The position numbers and the translations under genes are program-made. From contig CANRKV010000091.1 of NCBI GenBank assembly GCA_947631305.1, positions 1 to 6,273 on the forward strand: 6,273 nucleotides of DNA, read 5' to 3'. Source of the DNA: an uncultured Jeotgalicoccus sp. GTDB lineage: Bacteria > Bacillota > Bacilli > Staphylococcales > Salinicoccaceae. Below the pieces are notes generated by a model. It saw nothing but the letters and a program-made list of their open reading frames with translations, was not told the origin of the DNA and did not search any database. This document shows, piece after piece, positions 5,618 through 6,273 of this stretch (position 1 is its first letter; every line of letters begins with the position of its first letter).

Positions 5618-6273
5618 ATGGATATGATGTTCCGCATTCAAGAAATTATATTACTGCTTTACTTTATCAGCCTTTCTGCACTGTCATATGATTTGTTTTT
5701 AAGAAATCGACAAGTCAGAAAGGTTTCTCTGTATGTGCTGACCCCGGCGGTAATACTGCATTTCCTGTCGGTTGTGCAGCTCGGGGTTCAGCTGGGCAGA
5801 ATTCCGATATTAACGCTTGCTGAGAGTATATTCAGCTTAAGTCTGATATTTATAATTCTCGGAACCATACATTTTATGAAGACGAAGTCGGAATTTATAT
5901 TACTGTTTTATTTAATTATTACTATAGTTTTAATGACGTTCTATACATTTTCATCGCTGAATTTCAGTTCAACGGCGCTGACGCTTGAAATTGTGAACGA
6001 GCTCTTAATCGTCCACGTAGGGAGTGCACTCGCAGCATATGTCATGTTTTTTATCGGCATGCTGAACGCAGTCATATACTTGGTGCAGCGCCGCAACTTA
6101 AAACAGAAAAAGTTCAACAGAAGTTTCTTTTCGCTGTTCAGTATCGGCACCGCCGAAAAAGTAATGCTCAGATTGACCTTTATCGGTGTAATTTTAATGA
6201 GTATAAGTATTATAATAGGAATTGTCTGGGGACTTCAGATTATCGGTCCCGAAGTCCTCGTTGATCCGAAAGT
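5618..6273 (+). CDS. hemX: HemX, haem-operon membrane protein (CcsA/ResC-like), C-terminus cut by window
   Basis: The frame opens at ATG 5618 with AAGGTGG (5604-5610) 7 bases upstream and stays open to the window edge, giving 218 residues; a C-terminal portion is missing. The protein is highly hydrophobic, with likely membrane helices near 8-28, 38-58, 68-87, 92-112, 128-156 and 184-208. Basic loops include RNRQVRK (29-35) and QRRNLKQKKFNR (157-168). HVGSALAAYVMFF (133-145) and the late WG...DPK element (204-218) recall the cytochrome c assembly (CcsA/CcmC/ResC) family, which handles haem; His48 and His133 are candidate ligands. In S. aureus HemX is known to limit the amount of GtrR (HemA); in B. 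subtilis it is likewise linked to HemA level. Position directly after hemA, in the same operon, fits that role. Identity is supported by both context and sequence; haem binding is inference. Confidence 0.93.
   Translation, partial: MDMMFRIQEIILLLYFISLSALSYDLFLRNRQVRKVSLYVLTPAVILHFLSVVQLGVQLGRIPILTLAESIFSLSLIFIILGTIHFMKTKSEFILLFYLIITIVLMTFYTFSSLNFSSTALTLEIVNELLIVHVGSALAAYVMFFIGMLNAVIYLVQRRNLKQKKFNRSFFSLFSIGTAEKVMLRLTFIGVILMSISIIIGIVWGLQIIGPEVLVDPK

Noticed and set aside
5390..5641. Open frames on the minus strand, including 300-566, 538-765, 1042-1260, 2781-3068, 3162-3476, 5390-5641 and 5941-6150
   Set aside because: All lie opposite well-recognised genes, resemble no known protein, and have repetitive serine-, phenylalanine- or cysteine-rich composition typical of antisense frames.
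1..6273. An undescribed defence, mobile or biosynthetic system
   Set aside because: Every gene belongs to a recognised housekeeping family in conserved order; no integrase, transposase, repeat array or unfamiliar gene cluster is present.

Overview
The window is a housekeeping stretch of a low-to-moderate GC Firmicute chromosome. All genes lie on the + strand, in the order [TPR-like gene]-tig-clpX-engB-hemA-hemX. In Bacillus subtilis the lonB and lonA genes lie between clpX and ysxC/engB. Here engB follows clpX after only 50 bases, which is the arrangement of the Staphylococcaceae. Protein wording such as the HemA segments around Cys50 and 'SYAAVELAK' also looks staphylococcal, but I recognise it as a relative of Staphylococcus aureus rather than that species. 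Macrococcus, Jeotgalicoccus, Salinicoccus or similar genera are possible; the genus cannot be fixed by eye.

Layout. Bases 1-747 hold the C-terminal 248 residues of a helical, TPR-like protein whose start lies outside the window. A clear extended -10 promoter (757-784) then drives tig (829-2118, trigger factor), which ends in a strong hairpin (2139-2175). A second promoter (2191-2219) serves clpX (2251-3507, ClpX unfoldase), which ends in a textbook terminator (3516-3541). The ribosome binding site of engB (3558-4145, ribosome-assembly GTPase) begins one base after that terminator. A 110-base AT-rich gap (4146-4255) precedes hemA (4256-5602, glutamyl-tRNA reductase, GTG start). hemX follows 15 bases later (5618 to the window end, incomplete).

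How the genes work together. tig and clpX cover the birth and disposal of proteins: nascent-chain folding at the ribosome, and ATP-driven unfolding for ClpP. engB supports assembly of the large ribosomal subunit. hemA and hemX open the haem biosynthesis operon, which in relatives continues hemC-hemD-hemB-hemL. HemA makes the committed step from Glu-tRNA, and HemX is a membrane protein tied to control of HemA in staphylococci.

The most interesting signal is regulatory. A 15-base sequence at 4167-4181 upstream of hemA matches the PerR box consensus at every defined position but one, suggesting peroxide/metal-responsive control of haem synthesis as known for B. subtilis hemAXCDBL. I see no mobile element, CRISPR array, tRNA, rRNA, or evidence of an undescribed multi-gene system. 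No gap between genes exceeds about 130 bases.
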